This document shows positions 1 through 26,520 of a stretch of DNA of 64,000 bases, in pieces (position 1 is the first letter of the stretch; every line of letters begins with the position of its first letter). The DNA lies in the NCBI RefSeq assembly GCF_040958095.1, contig NC_091152.1, positions 17,114,984-17,178,983 of the forward strand. Reading direction: 5' to 3'. The position numbers and the translations under genes are program-made. Under the pieces are notes generated by a model. The model had not been told where the DNA came from and did no database searches. It worked only from the letters and a program-made list of their open reading frames with translations. The stretch is from Procambarus clarkii (Eukaryota; Arthropoda; Malacostraca; Decapoda; Cambaridae).

Positions 1-1
1 C

Positions 2-2287
2 GCAGGAGGGGTGCGGCAGGAGACCGTGGCCTGCGGCCAGCTCCACGTCACCCTGGGTCACGTGACCTGTCTGGTCCTGTCCCAGGGCTACTACCTCCAG
101 TCTCTCCCCGGCGACGCCACCTACGTCGTCATGGTCTGCCCGGACTGGCGGGAAAATCCTCCCGTCGAAGGCAGGAAGGTGTTGGGTGAGTGGGTTGAGA
201 GGGAGCGGGCGGCGTGGGAGTGGGCGTGGAGGGAGGAGGCGGCCCTGGAGGGGGTGGCCCGGCCGGCCATGAAGGTGCTGGCCAAGGGGGTCCAGGTCGA
301 GGCCCTGGCCTCAGGGCACCTCCAGGTGGACCTGGGTCACGTGACCTGCCTCGTCCTCTCCCGCGGCTTCTACCTCCAGTGTCTCCCTGACACTGTCACC
401 TACGTCATCAGGGCCTCTCCCCTAACCCAGGAGACACGAGCCCAGTCAATCCCCGAAAAGGCGGCTCGAGGCTCGAGTGACAAGCTCGAGGTAATGCAAT
501 ACATCCTGAGGACGACCTTCCCTGACGAAGAGCTAGAGGAGGCCCAGGTGGCCCTGGAGGAGCTTCTGAAGGGCGCCGGGCCCCTGGAGATAACGGGCAT
601 CACCCTGCGAGTGTACAGGGCCCTGGTGGAGGCCGGGGCCCTGGTGGAGGCCGGGGCCCTGGTGGAGGCCGGGGCCCTGGTGGAGGCCGGGGCCCTGGTG
701 GAGGCCGGGGCCCAGGTGCAGGCCGGGGCCCAGGTGCAGGCCGGGGCCCTGGTGGAGGCCGGGGCCCTGGTGGAGGCCGGGGCCCAGGTGGAGGCCAGGG
801 TCAGGGTGGAGGCCGGGGTCAGGGTGGAGGCCGGGGCCCTGGTGGCCCAGCCCCCCATGAAGGTGCTGCCCGCAGGAGGGGTGCGGCAGACAGGGGCTGC
901 AGAAAAGGCGGCTGCGGAGAAGGCGGCTGCGGAGAAGGCGGCTGCGGAGAAGGCGGCTGCGGAGAAGGCGGCAGCGGAGAAGGCGGCAGCGGAGAAGGCG
1001 GCAGCGGAGAAGGCGGCAGCGGAGAAGGCGGCAGCGGAGAAGGCGGCAGCGGAGAAGGCGGCAGCGGAGAAGGCGGCAGCGGAGAAGGCGGCTGCGGAGA
1101 AGGCGGCAGCGGAGAAGGCGGCTGCGGAGAAGGCGGCAGCGGAGAAGGCGGCTGCGGAGAAGGCGGCTGCGGAGAAGGCGGCTGCGGAGAAGGCGGCTGC
1201 GGAGAAGGCGGCAGCGGAGAAGGCGGCAGCGGAGAAGGCGGCTGCGGAGAAGGCGGCTGCGGAGAAGGCGGCAGCGGAGAAGGCGGCTGCGGAGAAGGCG
1301 GCAGCGGAGAAGGCGGCAGCGGAGAAGGCGGCAGCGGAGAAGGCGGCAGCGGAGAAGGCGGCAGCGGAGAAGGCGGCAGCGGAGAAGGCGGCAGCGGAGA
1401 AGGCGGCAGCGGAGAAGGCGGCAGCGGAGAAGGCGGCAGCGGAGAAGGCGGCAGCGGAGAAGGCGGCAGCGGAGAAGGCGGCAGCGGAGAAGGCGGCAGC
1501 GGAGAAGGCGGCAGCGGAGAAGGCGGCTGCGGAGAAGGCGGCTGCGGAGAAGGCGGCAGCGGAGAAGGCGGCAGCGGAGAAGGCGGCAGCGGAGAAGGCG
1601 GCAGCGGAGAAGGCGGCAGCGGAGAAGGCGGCAGCGGAGAAGGCGGCAGCGGAGAAGGCGGCAGCGGAGAAGGCGGCAGCGGAGAAGGCGGCAGCGGAGA
1701 AGGCGGCAGCGGAGAAGGCGGCAGCGGAGAAGGCGGCAGCGGAGAAGGCGGCAGCGGAGAAGGCGGCAGCGGAGAAGGCGGCAGCGGAGAAGGCGGCAGC
1801 GGAGAAGGCGGCTGCGGAGAAGGCGGCAGCGGAGAAGGCGGCAGCGGAGAAGGCGGCTGCGGAGAAGGCGGCTGCGGAGAAGGCGGCAGCGGAGAAGGCG
1901 GCAGCGGAGAAGGCGGCAGCGGAGAAGGCGGCAGCGGAGAAGGCGGCAGCGGAGAAGGCGGCAGCGGAGAAGGCGGCAGCGGAGAAGGCGGCAGCGGAGA
2001 AGGCGGCAGCGGAGAAGGAGGCCGCGGAGAAGGAGGCCGCGGAGAAGGCGGCAAAGGAGGCCGCGGAGAAGGAGGGCGCGGAGAAGGAGGGCGCGGAGAA
2101 GGCGGCCGCGGAGAAGGCGGCCGCGGAGAAGGCGGCCGCGGAGAAAGCGGCCGCAGAGAAGGCGGCTGCTCCCGCTCCTGCTAATGTCATGGGACAGGCA
2201 GGATGGCTGACGATTAACGTGAAGGTGACCATACAAAATAACTCAAACTCATCACCCATTACACCTCGCCCACCCTGGCTGGTGTGA
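2..2287 (+). CDS. Hypothetical repeat-rich protein, 5' partial
   Basis: I do not recognise this protein. The frame is open to the left edge, so the true start is outside the window; the first possible initiator inside is only a GTG at 11. The N-terminal 140 residues hold two copies of a module containing the shared string [10 protein letters not shown] followed by YLQ and a T-Y-V end (residues about 12-42 and 98-132). A third copy begins at about residue 282 ([11 protein letters not shown]) but is replaced by the AAAEK array. Between them lie an acidic helical stretch ([14 protein letters not shown]) and an ALVEAG array. The AAAEK array is predicted to be a long charged Ala/Glu/Lys helix. The end is a short Asn/Pro-rich tail. 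It could be an upstream exon of the adjacent receptor on the same strand, but I found no donor of the phase needed to join position 2444. It could also be a separate gene or merely an open minisatellite. The non-repetitive duplicated module argues for real coding. Confidence 0.4.
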   Translation, partial: AGGVRQETVACGQLHVTLGHVTCLVLSQGYYLQSLPGDATYVVMVCPDWRENPPVEGRKVLGEWVERERAAWEWAWREEAALEGVARPAMKVLAKGVQVEALASGHLQVDLGHVTCLVLSRGFYLQCLPDTVTYVIRASPLTQETRAQSIPEKAARGSSDKLEVMQYILRTTFPDEELEEAQVALEELLKGAGPLEITGITLRVYRALVEAGALVEAGALVEAGALVEAGALVEAGAQVQAGAQVQAGALVEAGALVEAGAQVEARVRVEAGVRVEAGALVAQPPMKVLPAGGVRQTGAAEKAAAEKAAAEKAAAEKAAAEKAAAEKAAAEKAAAEKAAAEKAAAEKAAAEKAAAEKAAAEKAAAEKAAAEKAAAEKAAAEKAAAEKAAAEKAAAEKAAAEKAAAEKAAAEKAAAEKAAAEKAAAEKAAAEKAAAEKAAAEKAAAEKAAAEKAAAEKAAAEKAAAEKAAAEKAAAEKAAAEKAAAEKAAAEKAAAEKAAAEKAAAEKAAAEKAAAEKAAAEKAAAEKAAAEKAAAEKAAAEKAAAEKAAAEKAAAEKAAAEKAAAEKAAAEKAAAEKAAAEKAAAEKAAAEKAAAEKAAAEKAAAEKAAAEKAAAEKAAAEKAAAEKAAAEKAAAEKAAAEKAAAEKAAAEKAAAEKAAAEKAAAEKAAAEKEAAEKEAAEKAAKEAAEKEGAEKEGAEKAAAEKAAAEKAAAEKAAAEKAAAPAPANVMGQAGWLTINVKVTIQNNSNSSPITPRPPWLV
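620..845 (+). repeat. 18-bp coding minisatellite (ALVEAG units)
   Basis: About twelve tandem 18-bp units of the type gccctggtggaggccggg encode A-L-V-E-A-G, with Q or R variants. The period is a multiple of three, so the surrounding frame stays open. Confidence 0.9.
901..2168 (+). repeat. 15-bp coding minisatellite (AAAEK units)
   Basis: About 85 nearly perfect 15-bp units (gcggagaaggcggca, with a gct/gca wobble) encode A-A-A-E-K. Almost all variation is at the third base of one Ala codon. The last units, from about 2010, are more diverged (KEA, KEG variants). Because 15 is divisible by 3, several frames on both strands stay open here; these are shadows. Confidence 0.95.
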
Positions 2288-2443
2288 TCAGTCAGTTTCT
2301 CGAATCTGTATGTACGATAACATGTTGTTCAGCAAGAGGAACATTCTTGCTGAACATTCTTGCATCATTCTCAAGATACAAACTTCGCATTTCCATCAAT
2401 ATATAGAGAGGGATAGATATATAATTTAAAATTTAATGTCGCA

Positions 2444-16958
<14,515 letters not shown>

Positions 16959-19949
16959 TCAGGCAGCCCCCTGTGGGATCAAGAAGCCCCCTGTGGGATC
17001 AGGCAGCCCCCTGTGTGATCAGGCAGCCCACTGTGGGATCAGGCAGCCCCCTGTGTGATCAGGCAGCCCACTGTGTGATCAGGCAGCCACTGTGTGATCA
17101 AGCAGCCCACTGTGTGATCAAGCAGCCCACTGTGTGATCAGGCAGCCCCACTGTGTGATCAGGCAGCCCACTGTGTGATCAGGCAGCCCACTGTGTGATC
17201 AGGCAGCCCACTGTGTGATCAAGCAGCCCACTGTGTGATCAAGCAGCCCACTGTGTGATCAGGCAGCCCACTGTGTGATCAAGCAGCCCCCTGTGTGATC
17301 AAGCAGCCCACTGTGTGATCAAGCAGCCCACTGTGTGATCAGGCAGCCCACTGTGTGATCAGGCAGCCCACTGTGTGATCAAGCAGCCCACTGTGTGATC
17401 AAGCAGCCCACTGTGTGATCAGGCAGCCCACTGTGTGATCAGGCAGCCCACTGTGTGATCAGGCAGCCCACTGTGTGATCAGGCAGCCCACTGTGTGATC
17501 AGGCAGCCACTGTGTGATCAGGCAGCCCACTGTGTGATCAGGCAGCCCACTGTGTGATCAGGCAGCCCACTGTGTGATCAGGCAGCCACTGTGTGATCAG
17601 GCAGCCCACTGTGTGATCAAGCAGCCCACTGTGTGATCAGGCAGCCCACTGTGTGATCAAGCAGCCCACTGTGTGATCAAGCAGCCCACTGTGTGATCAG
17701 GCAGCCACTGTGTGATCAAGCAGCCCACTGTGTGATCAGGCAGCCCACTGTGTGATCAGGCAGCCCACTGTGTGATCAGGCAGCCCACTGTGTGATCAGG
17801 CAGCCCACTGTGTGATCAAGCAGCCCACTGTGTGATCAGGCAGCCCACTGTGTGATCAAGCAGCCCACTGTGTGATCAGGCAGCCCACTGTGTGATCAGG
17901 CAGCCACTGTGTGATCAAGCAGCCCACTGTGTGATCAGGCAGCCCACTGTGTGATCAAGCAGCCCACTGTGTGATCAAGCAGCCCACTGTGTGATCAAGC
18001 AGCCCACTGTGTGATCAAGCAGCCCACTGTGTGATCAAGCAGCCCACTGTGTGATCAGGCAGCCCACTGTGTGATCAAGCAGCCCACTGTGTGATCAGGC
18101 AGCCCACTGTGTGATCAGGCAGCCCACTGTGTGATCAGGCAGCCCCACTGTGTGATCAGGCAGCCCACTGTGTGATCAGGCAGCCCACTGTGTGATCAGG
18201 CAGCCCACTGTGTGATCAGGCAGCCCCCTGTGTGATCAGGCAGCCCACTGTGTGATCAGGCAGCCCACTGTGTGATCAGGCAGCCCACTGTGTGATCAGG
18301 CAGCCCACTGTGTGATCAGGCAGCCACTGTGTGATCAGGCAGCCCACTGTGTGATCAAGCAGCCCACTGTGTGATCAGGCAGCCCACTGTGTGATCAGGC
18401 AGCCCACTGTGTGATCAGGCAGCCCACTGTGTGATCAAGCAGCCCACTGTGTGATCAGGCAGCCCACTGTGTGATCAGGCAGCCCACTGTGTGATCAAGC
18501 AGCCCACTGTGTGATCAGGCAGCCCACTGTGTGATCAGGCAGCCCACTGTGTGATCAAGCAGCCCACTGTGTGATCAGGCAGCCCACTGTGGGATCAGGC
18601 AGCCACTGTGTGATCAGGCAGCCCACTGTGTGATCAGGCAGCCCACTGTGTGATCAAGCAGCCCACTGTGTGATCAGGCAGCCCACTGTGTGATCAGGCA
18701 GCCACTGTGTGATCAAGCAGCCCACTGTGTGATCAGGCAGCCCACTGTGTGATCAGGCAGCCCACTGTGTGATCAAGCAGCCCACTGTGTGATCAAGCAG
18801 CCCACTGTGTGATCAAGCAGCCCACTGTGTGATCAAGCAGCCCACTGTGTGATCAGGCAGCCCACTGTGTGATCAAGCAGCCCACTGTGTGATCAGGCAG
18901 CCCACTGTGTGATCAGGCAGCCCACTGTGTGATCAAGCAGCCCACTGTGTGATCAAGCAGCCCACTGTGTGATCAAGCAGCCCGCTGTGTGATCAAGCAG
19001 CCCACTGTGTGATCAGGCAGCCCACTGTGTGATCAAGCAGCCCACTGTGTGATCAGGCAGCCCACTGTGTGATCAGGCAGCCCACTGTGTTATCAAGCAG
19101 CCCACTGTGTGATCAGGCAGCCCACTGTGTGATCAGGCAGCCCACTGTGGGATCAGGCAGCCACTGTGTGATCAGGCAGCCCACTGTGTGATCAAGCAGC
19201 CCACTGTGTGATCAAGCAGCCCACTGTGTGATCAGGCAGCCCACTGTGTGATCAGGCAGCCCACTGTGTGATCAGGCAGCCCACTGTGTGATCAGGCAGC
19301 CCACTGTGTGATCAGGCAGCCCACTGTGGGATCAAGCAGCCCACTGTGTGATCAGGCAGCCCACTGTGGGATCAGGCAGCCCACTGTGTGATCAGGCAGC
19401 CCACTGTGTGATCAAGCAGCCCACTGTGTGATCAGGCAGCCCACTGTGTGATCAGGCAGCCCACTGTGTGAACAGGCAGCCCACTGTGTGATCAGGCAGC
19501 CCACTGTGTGATCAGACAGCCCCACTGTGGGATCAGGCAGCCCACTGTGTGATCAGGCAGCCCACTGTGTGATCAGGCAGCCCACTGTGGGATCAGGCAG
19601 CCCACTGTGTGATCAGGCAGCCCACTGTGTGATCAGGCAGCCCACTGTGTGATCAGGCAGCCCCACTGTGGGATCAGGCAGCCCCACTGTGTGATCAGGC
19701 AGCCCACTGTGTGATCAGACAGCCCCACTGTGTGATCAGACAGCCCCACTGTGTGATCAGACAGCCCCACTGTGTGATCAGACAGCCCCACTGTGTGATC
19801 AGACAGCCCCACTGTGTGATCAGACAGCCCCACTGTGTGATCAGACAGCCCCACTGTGTGATCAGACAGCCCCACTGTGTGATCAGACAGCCCCACTGTG
19901 TGATCAGACAGCCCCACTGTGTGATCAAGCAGCCCACTGTGTGATCAGG

Positions 19950-19977
19950 CAACCCCCCCCTCCCCCCCCCCCCCCCG
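19950..19977 (+). repeat. Poly-C tract ending the satellite
   Basis: An almost pure C run with one T. Its length is uncertain because such runs are prone to sequencing error. Confidence 0.8.
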
Positions 19978-20214
19978 CTGACACAAGATTGACCATGATC
20001 GACACACTGTCATGTAATCACCGATAAAATTATTGTTTATCTCATAAATTACTTTGACTTAGTACATATTGTAATTTATAATTGTTTTTTTTTTCTTTGT
20101 ATTTAAAAAAATACAATGTTCAATGCAAATTGTGTCGTGAATTGGCGTTTTAATCTTCCTCAAAAAATTAAAATTATTTGACTAGTTCATTTATGCATAT
20201 ACTTCATCGTTTCT

Positions 20215-21020
20215 ACACCAGTTAGAGAGAACTGTCTGTCCAAACTTGAAGCCCACATGAAAAGAATAACATCTACGGCGTATGCAAGGCTGGCTAACAT
20301 CAGAACTGCCTTCAGGAACCTGTGTAAGGAATCATTCAGAACCTTGTATACCACAACCTACAAATTACGTGGAAAGGAATTACAGAACTCTAATAAAGAA
20401 CGAGACCTGGGGTGGTTTTGGATAGCAAGCTGTCGCCAGAGGAACACATAAAGAACATTGTGAGAGGAACGAATGTATCGCTTCCCAACTTCATATTTGC
20501 TTTAAATTACATGGATGGTGAAATACTGAAATAACTGTTCATGACTTTAGTGTGACCAAAATTGGAATATGGAGCAGTTGTATGGTGCCCATATCTCAAG
20601 AAGCACATCAATAAACTGGAACAGGTGCAACGGCATGCTACAAAATGATTTCGTAAATTGAAAAGCAAGAGTTACGAGGAGAGCCTATAGAGGCGTTAAA
20701 TATGCCAAACCTAGAAGAAAGAGGAGATATGATCACGACTTACAAAATAATGACGGGAATCGACCAAATTGACAAAGAGGAATGCCTGAAACCAGCAACC
20801 TGATTTGCTTGATTTTATTAACCTCAAAAACAAAGGGTCATAGATCCAATCTAAGGAAACAAAGGTGCCAAAAAATATTAGACATTTTTTTTCAGACAGA
20901 GTGGTAGACGGTTTGAACACGTTAAGTGAGAAGGTGGTGGAGGCCAAGACCGTCAGTAGTTTCAAAGCGTTATATGACAAAGAGTGCTGGGAAGACGGGA
21001 CACCACGAGCGTAGCTCTCA
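20215..21020 (+). mobile_element. LINE C-terminal relic, many stops
   Basis: Translates in pieces as SKLEAHMKRITSTAYARL, PKLEYGAVVWCPYLKKH, NKLEQVQRHATK and VVDGLNTLSEKVVEAKTV, the thumb and C-terminal region of LINE reverse transcriptases. It is interrupted by stops and frameshifts. A related C-terminus lies antisense at 50650-51080. Confidence 0.75.
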
Positions 21021-21324
21021 TCCTGTAACTACACTTAAGTAATTACACTCGGGTAATTATGGTGGTAATGGTAGTCACTATCCCTTGGGGCTGCCTGATA
21101 GAAGGGCGTCACTCTCTCCACTACATTTCTCGGGTAAAAAATTGCTACTTACAAGAACTTATTCAAAAAGTTACTTACAATTTCCGTAAAAGTTTAGAAA
21201 GTCTGGCGCGCAAAGTTTAGTTTCGGCTAAAGTTTCGCGCTAAGTGGTGAGGAAACCTATACTTAGTGAGTCACTGAGTAAGTCCCATCCTTCACTCTTG
21301 GTCAAACCATTCCTTTCCGCCGTC

Positions 21325-21362
21325 CCATCCCAAATCCTTATCCTGACCCCTTCCACTAGGAG
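21325..21362 (+). repeat. Fragment of SINE type 2 tail
   Basis: cccatcccaaatccttatcc followed by tgaccccttcca matches the tail of the SINE at 26795-27010. It directly precedes the 24-bp array. Confidence 0.6.
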
Positions 21363-21374
21363 AGGTACTGGATG

Positions 21375-21812
21375 GTAGAACACTAGGAGAGGTGGATGGT
21401 AGAACACTAGGAGAGGTGGATGGTAGAACACTAGGAGAGGTGGATGGTAGAACACTAGGAGAGGTGGATGATAGAACACTAGGAGAGGTGGATGGTAGAA
21501 CACTAGGAGAGGTGGATGATAGAACACTAGGAGAGGTGGATGGTAGAACACTAGGAGAGGTGGATGGTAGAACACTAGGAGAGGTGGATGGTAGAACACT
21601 AGGAGAGGTGGATGATAGAACACTAGGAGAGGTGGATGGTAGAACACTAGGAGAGGTGGATGGTAGAACACTAGGAGAGATGGATGGTAGAACACTCGGA
21701 GAGATGGATGGTAGAACACTAGGAGAGGTGGATGGTAGAACACTAGGAGAGATGGATGATAGAACACTAGGAGAGGAGGATGGTAGAACACTAGGAGAGG
21801 TGGATAGAAGAA
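21375..21812 (+). repeat. 24-bp minisatellite, about 18 copies
   Basis: Unit gaacactaggagaggtggat plus ggta, 24 bp. As 24 is divisible by three, frames stay open on both strands (for example 21392-21829 +), but they are purely repetitive. Confidence 0.96.
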
Positions 21813-21929
21813 CTGTTACCTGCAAATAGGGATAGGATTATAGCTTGTGTCGTAAGTGCTAATTAGTTATGCCATTAAGATAATGAGATAATGGAGCGAG
21901 TCTAAGGTTTACTCGCTACATATTCAAAG

Positions 21930-22310
21930 ATTTAAGTAACGGTACCGAGGGTCTGGGGGGCCAGAGTTTAATATAGTTCTAATGGCAGCTTTGTGTTGAG
22001 TAATTAGAGGACGTAGATGATTTTGGGTAGTAGAACCCCAAGCACAAATACCATAGTTGAGATAAGAGTAGATGAGGGAGTAATAGAGCGTCACCAGGGC
22101 AGGGCGAGGTACATAATATCTGATCTTAGAAAGAATGCCAACAGTTTCAGAGACTTTTTTGCTATATTTAGAATGTGTTCCTGGAAATTCAGCTTGTTAT
22201 CGATGAGGACACCAAGGAATTTACCATCTACTTTGTTACTAATTGGATATTTATTATATTAGGTCTGAGATATCGTGTATTAGGTCTAGGAAGGATAGGA
22301 TTGGTAAGTG
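21930..22310 (-). repeat. LINE-related repeat, minus orientation
   Basis: tagaggacgtagatgatttt-type sequence, gtagtagaaccccaagcaca and aatagagcgtcaccagggca recur near 23690-23890 and 57800-57970, so this is interspersed. It looks like part of a LINE antisense to the window, with no intact frame. Confidence 0.6.
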
Positions 22311-22374
22311 GCGCAAGTCTTAAAAGCAAATGAGATCAGAAACATTTCTAAATGAAGAAATAGAAAGAGAATTA

Positions 22375-22615
22375 TTTTTTTCCGGGATATTCCTGTGCGG
22401 GTCCTAAGCCTCTGGCTGGGCCAATAAGTGTTGCTTGTTTCTGTTTTACTTGGGCGGAGTATGAGTATTTATGACTCGTATGGTCGCTTCAGTAAGATTT
22501 TGTCCCACGTGTTAAACAACTTCTTCTGCCCTGTTGAATCTAAGTTGAAATCTTAATGGGTTTGTAACTGTGCACTGTGTTAGATAATGTTCCAGTGGTC
22601 TGTCGGGCATTTCTT
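22375..22615 (-). mobile_element. 3' end fragment of the I-like LINE
   Basis: Nearly the same sequence as 6430-6670 (ggatattcctgtgcgggtcc, gagtatttatgactcgtatgg). It is the 3' end of the RNase H-bearing LINE. Confidence 0.8.
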
Positions 22616-22943
22616 CACAAGAATGACATTAATTGAGTAATGGATGGAACTGCAACAGAACAACTGTTAGTAATTTTCACAGAATAAACAGTTAGTATAC
22701 AAAATGTTATTATATCTTTACTGGACAAATATCAATAACAGTACAAGTTCAGTAATTAATGTGCACTAACAGCAAAACACACGTTAATATTTAGAAATTA
22801 AGACTGGTTACAGAGTTACCAGGTTACAGAGTTAATTTAGTAGTTCTAAGTTTTTTTTTTAAATTGATTGAGAGAAGGACAGTCTTTGGTGTGATTAAGG
22901 TCATTAAGGTGATTAATTACACATTTTGGGACCCTTGATTTGC

Positions 22944-23102
22944 AGAGCATTTCACCTTTGGTCAGAGCATTTCACCTTTGGTCAGAGCATTTCACCTTTG
23001 GTCAGAGCATTTCACCTTTGGTCAGAGCATTTCACCTTTGGTCAGAGCATTTCACCTTTGGTCAGAGCATTTCACCTTTGGTCAGAGCATTTCACCTTTG
23101 GT
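22944..23102 (+). repeat. 20-bp minisatellite, 8 perfect copies
   Basis: Unit cagagcatttcacctttggt repeated eight times with essentially no variation, which suggests recent expansion. It sits inside LINE-derived sequence like that at 41540-41600, where one diverged unit (gagcatttctagtttgatta) is present. Confidence 0.97.
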
Positions 23103-23300
23103 TAAGTTGCACTCTTGAAATATAAACAAATATAAACTCATGGAACCGCCTACCCGCCGAAGCCGTAAATGCCAAAACTCTGTTAAAATTAAGAGTACAG
23201 CTGGAAAAGATCATCAAGGCAAATGAAGGGGAACCTTCGACAAGCCGCCAGCTTCCTGTCCTCGGCGAGGCCATGGGTTCTGTGAATAGCATATCACGTT
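23103..23300 (+). mobile_element. LINE C-terminal fragment
   Basis: Encodes WNRLPAEAVNAKTLLKLRVQ followed by EKIIKANEGEPSTSRQLPVL, a LINE C-terminal pattern. A shorter related piece is at 16690-16770. Confidence 0.6.
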
Positions 23301-23909
23301 TGTTCAGGTAATCCTACAGATTGATTGATAAAGATTAAGGCACCCAAGAGGTGGCACGGGCATGAGTAGCCCGTAAGTGGTGGCCCTTTTGAGCCATTAC
23401 CAGTATCAATAGATGATACTGGAGATCTGTGGAGGTGCGACTGCACCCTGCGTGACGGGAGATGTCTCCCGTGAAATCCTACAGTTTAGTGAAGCTGTGA
23501 ACGTTCAGGAGAACGGACTGCTGTTATACAATGCTCTTGAAAGTGATTATTGCTAATTAATGCAATTAATTTCAGTGTTCTATATATACAGAGTGCGCTT
23601 GACAGGATATATGCGTAGTAACTTAATATCTAATATATTTAATTAAACGGTCTGATTGTTGTCTAGGGCTTGAGTTTGTTATTGTTCTAATTGGTGTTTG
23701 TGTTGTGTATTTAGAGGTCGTAGATAATTTTGGGTAGTAGAACGCCTGGCTTAGATACCATAGCTGAGATAAGAATAGGTGACCGAGTAATAGAGCGTTA
23801 TCAGGGCAGAGCGAGGTACATAGTATCTGATTTTAGAATGAATGGCAACTGTTTTAGATATTTTTTTGCTATAGGCATTAGAAATTCAAGATGTTATCAT
23901 TGAGAACAC

Positions 23910-24235
23910 CGCTCCTGTGCCAGGTAAGTCCACTACGGGCTCACCATAGCCCGTGCTACTTGCCCCGCTCCTGTGCCGGGTAAGTCCACTACGGGCTCAC
24001 CATAGCCCGCGCTACTTGCCCCACTCCTATGCCAGGTAAGTCCACTACGGGCTCACCATAGCCCGTACTACTTGCCCCGCTCCTGTGCCAGGTAAGTCCA
24101 CTACGGGCTCACCATAGCCCGTGCTACTTGCCCCGCTCCTGTGCCAGGTAAGTTACGGGCTCACCATAGCCCGTGCTACTTGCCCCGCTCCTGTGCCAGG
24201 TAAGCTACGAGCTCACCATAGCCCGTGCACTTGGA
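23910..24235 (+). repeat. 56-bp minisatellite, about 6 copies
   Basis: Units run from ccgctcctgtgccaggtaag through tccactacgggctcaccata to gcccgtgctacttgcc. The last two are shortened. Most units contain the strong splice donor consensus cag|gtaagt. Confidence 0.92.
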
Positions 24236-24800
24236 ACTTGTTCCGAGTAGCTAGCTGAATCTATAACAACAACAACAACAATGAGAACACCATTAACATT
24301 CCCACCAACTTGCGAGTGGTGATTAGGCGTAAGCGGTATGGGGTTTAGAGCTCCTAATTTAAGAATGAAGGTAACTACAGTAGGCCTATTGGCCCATGGG
24401 AGCCAATATAGGAGTCTTAATTTCAAAGAGTCCTATTTTCCAGGTGTTAAGATCGTGATACCAATGCAAAGTGGCAAGATAACATGTGAAGTAATCAATC
24501 TGTGAGTAACATATAAAGTACTCAAGCAAGCTGTGATCATTAGCTTACAAAATTAATTTGATTATTATAAAATTGTCGGTCCCAACTAAGTTAAAGGCGC
24601 ATAAGAAAATCTCCCCTGACCACCAACCATAAAAAACGTGACCAAGGCAGCGGCGGCCAACACGACCAACACCTTCACATAAACAACACCTGTTGCCGTG
24701 TCAACAACTACTCCTCCTCCTCCTCATAGCTGCTCCAACCAGGTAATTAGCTAACTGTCTACACTCTACAGTCACCGCGACACCTCACATTGTTCCCAAT
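24236..24800. other. Intergenic, nothing recognised
   Basis: Mixed sequence with a short (caa)n run near 24270. A piece at 24366-24400 (aagaatgaaggtaactacag, then taggcctattggcccat) also occurs at 36210-36240, so it is interspersed repeat. Confidence 0.5.
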
Positions 24801-26110
24801 AATTCCTAGGAGCCGAGACAGCTGACAATTACGGACCAATATCAAATCTACCTATACTGTACCTTGGAAATATTTGAAACAATTAATTACAAGCGGCTCT
24901 ATTGCTACCTTGTAAAACTCATCATATTTAGTCCCTGCCAGTTTGGCTTCCGTTCCCAAAAGAGTACCAGTGATGCCATTATTAGTCTGCTTAATATTAT
25001 CTACACAACTCTTGACAAAAAATGAGTTCCCAACTGGTCTTTTCATTGACATGAAAAAGCCTTTGATACTGTAAACCCTAACTACCTCTTACGTAAACTT
25101 CACCACTATGGTATCCGAGGCCCTTGCTTCAGACTATATTCGTTCCTTTCTCAGTGACAGACACCAATATGTAGCCATCAATAACATAACCTCCCCCACT
25201 CTACCATTGACAGTAGGGGTGCCACAGGACAGCATCTTGGGACCTCTCCTATTTTTTATATACATCAATGGTTTGTCAAATGTTTCTAAAATTCTTAACC
25301 CTATACTATTTGATGACGATACGACCATCATCTTCTCTGACACCAACCACCACCACACACTAAATAATATTGTCAACAATGAATTAAAAAAAGTCCACTT
25401 ATGGATGTCAACAAACAAACTTACATTAAACATAAAAAAGACTTACTACTACATTTTATTTGGTAGTAAATCATCAAATTAGATTCAACTTCAGATAGAC
25501 AATGTTAACATTATCAATAAAAATGATGGAAAGTTCCTTGGTCTATACATAGACAAGAGACTCGACTTCAGCACCCACATACAACACATAGCCTAAAAAG
25601 TCTCAAAAACGGTCGGTATACTTTCTAAAATCAGATATTATTTTCTCCACACAGCTCTCTCATACTACACACTAATCTATCCCTATCTTACATACAGTAT
25701 CTGTGCATGGAGTTCAACCACTGCAAATTACCTCAAGCCCATCATCACTCGGCAAAAATCTGCTATCTGAACTGTAACAGACTCTATCTTCAGACAACAC
25801 ACAGCCCCTCTGTTAAAGTCCCTTAACATGATAAACATACTCCACACATTATCATATGCTATCTACATGTACAAAATCTTGTTCCAAAATGCTGATCTTG
25901 ATCTGAAACTTCTCCTTGATAGCTGTAATAGAATCCATGAGCACCACACCAGAAATAAAGATATCTTTGATATCCCCAGAGTCAGACTAAATCTGTGCAA
26001 ACACTCCATGCAAATAAAAGGGCCCAGTCTATGGAACTCGCTCCCTGATGAATTAAAAAAAAATTCCAGCCCATCCCCTGTTCAAAAGTAAAACCAAAAA
26101 AGTACCTAAT
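24800..26110 (+). mobile_element. LINE reverse transcriptase relic
   Basis: Plus-strand pieces give FRSQKSTSDAIISLLNII, FLSDRHQYVAINNITSP, the block GVPQDSILGPLLFFIYINGL, a catalytic box FDDDTT (usually F/Y-A-D-D), and a C-terminus QIKGPSLWNSLPDELK. Stops and a frameshift near 25020 break it. No intact frame exceeds 124 codons. Confidence 0.85.
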
Positions 26111-26439
26111 TTCATCCCCATAATTTCCTACCTTGTGCTTCAAACTCTCACTGTATCTTGTACTGCCCACTTCCCCAATATTAGTACTTAAGACATATAT
26201 CTTCATCAGTGTAATCACCTCTGTCAACTTATATTGTAGTTATTTGTTGATATAAAACCTTGCTACAACGTACCTTTTCATCTTTCCTGATATGTTAGAG
26301 TAAGGACCTGCCCCAAATGCTATGTGTGTGTGTTAGTGGCTTTGCACAATTGTAAAAATACAGTACCAATCTTATGTAATCTCACCAACCCACTGTACCT
26401 TCTTGCAAATTTATTATTATTATTAAATGCCTCTTGTTC

Positions 26440-26520
26440 CCAATAAATCCCTTGTGTTCCCAATAAATCCCTCATGTTCCCAATAAATCCCTTGTGTTCC
26501 CAATAAATGCTTCTTGCAGA
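26440..26520 (+). repeat. Short tandem repeat cttgtgttcccaataaatcc
   Basis: Four units of about 20 bp, with further related units at 26700-26760. It contains AATAAA in each unit, but only as part of the repeat. Confidence 0.8.

Noticed and set aside
400..2259. Long minus-strand open frames (up to 619 codons) over the first 2.3 kb
   Set aside because: They are shadows created by the 15-bp and 18-bp repeats, which keep several frames open. Only the plus frame includes the duplicated non-repetitive module.
19633..19952. Open frames over the end of the satellite
   Set aside because: The 21-bp subunit keeps frames open by arithmetic alone.
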